Source: Komagataeibacter sp. FXV3 (GTDB lineage Bacteria > Pseudomonadota > Alphaproteobacteria > Acetobacterales > Acetobacteraceae). From it: DNA of 35,254 bases. A program made the position numbers and the translations under genes. Each line of letters opens with the position of its first letter. Position 1 is the stretch's first letter. This document shows, piece after piece, positions 33,301 through 35,254 of the stretch. The notes under the pieces are model-generated. The model was not told where the DNA came from, did not search any database, and saw nothing but the letters and a program-made list of their open reading frames with translations. The stretch is taken from contig NZ_VWPI01000019.1 of assembly GCF_015155755.1 (NCBI RefSeq), positions 1 to 35,254 on the forward strand, read 5' to 3'.

Positions 33301-34587
33301 ATGTCTTCCATCGGATCCAACCGGAGCGTACGGCTCGGTATAGATTTTGGCACGACCAATACCGTCGTGGTCGTGCTGGATGCGCAGGGGCGGCCCACGC
33401 CCGCGCGTTTTTCCTTTCCCCATCATCCCCCGGCCGAAACCTGCCGGTCGCTGCTATGCCTGTGGTGTGAGGAAGGCATGCCGGGACGGTCGTCCCTGCA
33501 TGAGGCGATCGGGGCGGCGGCAATCGACGCCTATCTGGAAGACCCCGCGGACAGTCGGCTGATCATGTCCATGAAGTCCTATCTGGCGCAGGCGTCTTTT
33601 CGCCAGACCCGGCTTATGGGACAGGTCATGACGCTGGAAATGCTGATTGCAAGCTTCCTGGCCTGCCTCATGCGCACGATCGACGTTGACCCCGCCAATG
33701 TCACTGCAACGGTGGGCCGCCCCGTGCATTTCGCGGGTGAACGGCCTGATGATGCGCTGGGTGAGCAGCGCCTGCGCGACAGCTTCCGCGCGGCGGGGTT
33801 CCATCATGTTGATGTGGCGCTGGAACCCGAAGCCGCAGGCTGGCATTTCGCCCGGCGGCTGGATGCCCCCGCGACCGTGCTGGTGGGGGATTTTGGCGGC
33901 GGCACGAGTGACTTTTCCATCCTGCGCTTTGACCCGGCCGACCTGCGCAACGCCACCCCGCTGGGCTATGCCGGTGTTGGCATTGCGGGCGACCAGTTTG
34001 ATTACCGCATCATTGACAACGTCATTGCGCCCGAACTGGGCCGCCATGCCACCTATCGTGTCATGGGCGGCCAGCCGCTGCCGATTCCGGCCGAATGGTA
34101 TGCAAGCCTTGGGCGCTGGCACCGCCTGGCGCTGATGCGCACCCCACAGACCCTGCGTAACATTGCCGATGTCGCCCGCACCGCGTCCGAACCCGACAGG
34201 CTTAATGCTTTGATGCGCATCATTGATGAACAGCAGGGGCAGGCGCTGTATCGCGCGGTGGGGGCGGCGAAACGCGAACTGTCCACCGCCGGCCGCACGG
34301 TCCTGCGCTATGACCACCGTGATGTGCATATCAACCGCGAAATCACGCGCGCTGAATTCGAAGGCTGGATCGCCCCGGACCTGAAGCAGTTTGACGATGC
34401 CGTGGGGCTGGCGCTGGAACGGGCGGCACTGCCCGCCACGGCCATTGACCGTGTCTTCCTGACGGGGGGCACATCGTTCGTGCCCGCCGTGCGTGACCTG
34501 TTCAACCGGCGCTTCGGCGCGGAGCGCGTGGATATGGGCAATGAATTCGTCTCGGTCGCGGAGGGGCTGGCCCTGATGAACGCCTGA
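33301..34587 (+). CDS. YegD-like Hsp70-family protein
   Basis: A 428-residue actin-fold ATPase of the Hsp70 superfamily, closest to YegD in length and layout. Phosphate loop 1 is GIDFGTTNT (13-21), phosphate loop 2 DFGGGTSDFSI (197-207), the adenosine-binding stretch FLTGGTSFVPAV, and the connecting EPEAAGWHFA. It lacks the substrate-binding and lid domains of DnaK, so it cannot work as a classical peptide-clamping chaperone. YegD-type proteins are poorly understood. GAGG sits four bases before the ATG. No DnaJ or GrpE partner is present nearby. Confidence 0.9.
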   Translation: MSSIGSNRSVRLGIDFGTTNTVVVVLDAQGRPTPARFSFPHHPPAETCRSLLCLWCEEGMPGRSSLHEAIGAAAIDAYLEDPADSRLIMSMKSYLAQASFRQTRLMGQVMTLEMLIASFLACLMRTIDVDPANVTATVGRPVHFAGERPDDALGEQRLRDSFRAAGFHHVDVALEPEAAGWHFARRLDAPATVLVGDFGGGTSDFSILRFDPADLRNATPLGYAGVGIAGDQFDYRIIDNVIAPELGRHATYRVMGGQPLPIPAEWYASLGRWHRLALMRTPQTLRNIADVARTASEPDRLNALMRIIDEQQGQALYRAVGAAKRELSTAGRTVLRYDHRDVHINREITRAEFEGWIAPDLKQFDDAVGLALERAALPATAIDRVFLTGGTSFVPAVRDLFNRRFGAERVDMGNEFVSVAEGLALMNA

Positions 34588-34708
34588 TCGCAGCCGTCTG
34601 TCGCGTATTCCCGTCATTGTGTGTGTTTACAACTGTTTCGGTCCGAACTTATTGTTATCAAGCAGTAACAAACAGGGCCGCGCGTGGCGGTAGTGGAGTG
34701 GAATCGAC

Positions 34709-35254
34709 GTGAAACGACTTTCCTGGCGGTATTTACCTTCGCTTGCGATCATGCTTGCCACCATGACGTCGGGCACACTGGCGGGACAGGCCCATGCGGC
34801 ACGGGATGCGGGCGGCCCACAGGCGGCCGAGCCGTCCGCGCTGAGCGTGCAGACCGGCAGTGACATCCCCGCCCATGTCACCTTTCCCACCAGTGCGCGC
34901 AATTACATCAAGCGCGATGTCATGATCCCGATGCGCGATGGCGTGAAGCTGCACACGGTCATCGTCATTCCGCGTGACGCCACGAACGCGCCCCTGCTGC
35001 TGACCCGCACGCCCTACCATGCGTCCGAACGGGTGAACCGTATTACCGACGCGCCCGATATCCGTTCCATCCTGCCGCAGGGTGACGACGCGTTTGTCGA
35101 GGCAGGGTATATCCGCGTGTTTCAGGACATCCGCGGCAAATACGGATCGGAAGGGGACTATGTCATGACCCGTCCCCCCCGTGGCCCGCTGAACCCGACC
35201 CGCACGGATGAGACGACCGATGCGTGGGACACGATCGAATGGCTGGTCCATAAC
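34709..35254 (+). CDS. CocE/NonD-family exported hydrolase, N-terminal part (runs off the right edge)
   Basis: From a GTG at 34709 the frame is open to the window end (182 codons). A signal peptide is visible (YLPSLAIMLATMTSGTLA, then GQAHA-A). The start of an X-Pro dipeptidyl-peptidase/CocE-type alpha/beta hydrolase follows: NYIKRDVMIPMRDGVKLHTV, LLLTRTPYHA, the VFQDIRGKYGSEGDYVM segment and DAWDTIEWLV. Enzymes of this family (cocaine esterase, alpha-amino acid ester hydrolase, glutaryl-7-ACA acylase) cut esters or amides of small acids with a Ser-Asp-His triad, which lies beyond the edge. GGAG/TGGA upstream of the GTG fits a ribosome binding site. Confidence 0.85.
   Translation, partial: MKRLSWRYLPSLAIMLATMTSGTLAGQAHAARDAGGPQAAEPSALSVQTGSDIPAHVTFPTSARNYIKRDVMIPMRDGVKLHTVIVIPRDATNAPLLLTRTPYHASERVNRITDAPDIRSILPQGDDAFVEAGYIRVFQDIRGKYGSEGDYVMTRPPRGPLNPTRTDETTDAWDTIEWLVHN

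Noticed and set aside
1-35254. CRISPR arrays, tRNA or rRNA genes
   Set aside because: No regularly spaced repeats and no tRNA-like cloverleaf or rRNA sequence were seen by reading through.

Overview
The window looks like chromosome of an alphaproteobacterial acetic acid bacterium (Acetobacteraceae, most like Komagataeibacter/Gluconacetobacter). The reasons are a fairly GC-rich coding style, a zinc-poor MucR/Ros regulator of the type seen in that family, several TonB receptors, and a degenerate AT-rich hairpin present twice here that resembles a dispersed repeat I associate with Komagataeibacter. The genus is inferred, not proven.

Left part (1-4.7 kb): an iron-acquisition block. It holds the 5' end of a secreted or outer-membrane protein behind a Fur-box-like site, a small membrane protein and a P19/FetP-type periplasmic iron protein diverging from a strong Fur box, then a three-gene Fec/Btu-type ABC importer (binding protein, permease, ATPase), ended by a hairpin. 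A 1.4 kb gene-free, partly very AT-rich stretch precedes mucR (6.1-6.6 kb). An M1-type peptidase and a TauE/SafE permease follow on the minus strand.

Centre (10.6-26.1 kb): the most interesting part, a bidirectional accessory island. From one divergent control region (18.24-18.86 kb), six minus-strand genes encode an amidinohydrolase/deiminase-fold enzyme, an AbgB-like M20 amidohydrolase, a class II aldolase, a CE4-type hydrolase (polysaccharide deacetylase / PuuE / imidase superfamily), a family-3 binding protein and an N-carbamoyl amino acid hydrolase/allantoate amidohydrolase-like enzyme. Seven plus-strand genes encode a TonB receptor, a family-3 binding protein, an ABC permease and ATPase, a second CE4-type hydrolase, a third binding protein and a TetR regulator. 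A PhyH-type dioxygenase gene converges on the left end. Together they suggest outer-membrane capture, ABC import and stepwise C-N bond hydrolysis of a guanidino, ureido or cyclic ureide/imide compound. The substrate is unknown.

Right part (26.3-35.25 kb): a decayed acyl-CoA-dehydrogenase-like flavoprotein gene, a second TonB receptor with a nearly identical TonB box, a truncated IS1595-like transposase, a LysR gene followed by a binding-protein/permease fusion with no ATPase of its own, a two-TM small protein, a YegD-like Hsp70 and the 5' end of a CocE/NonD hydrolase. Pseudogene and IS remnants on this side point to past rearrangement at the island's edge.
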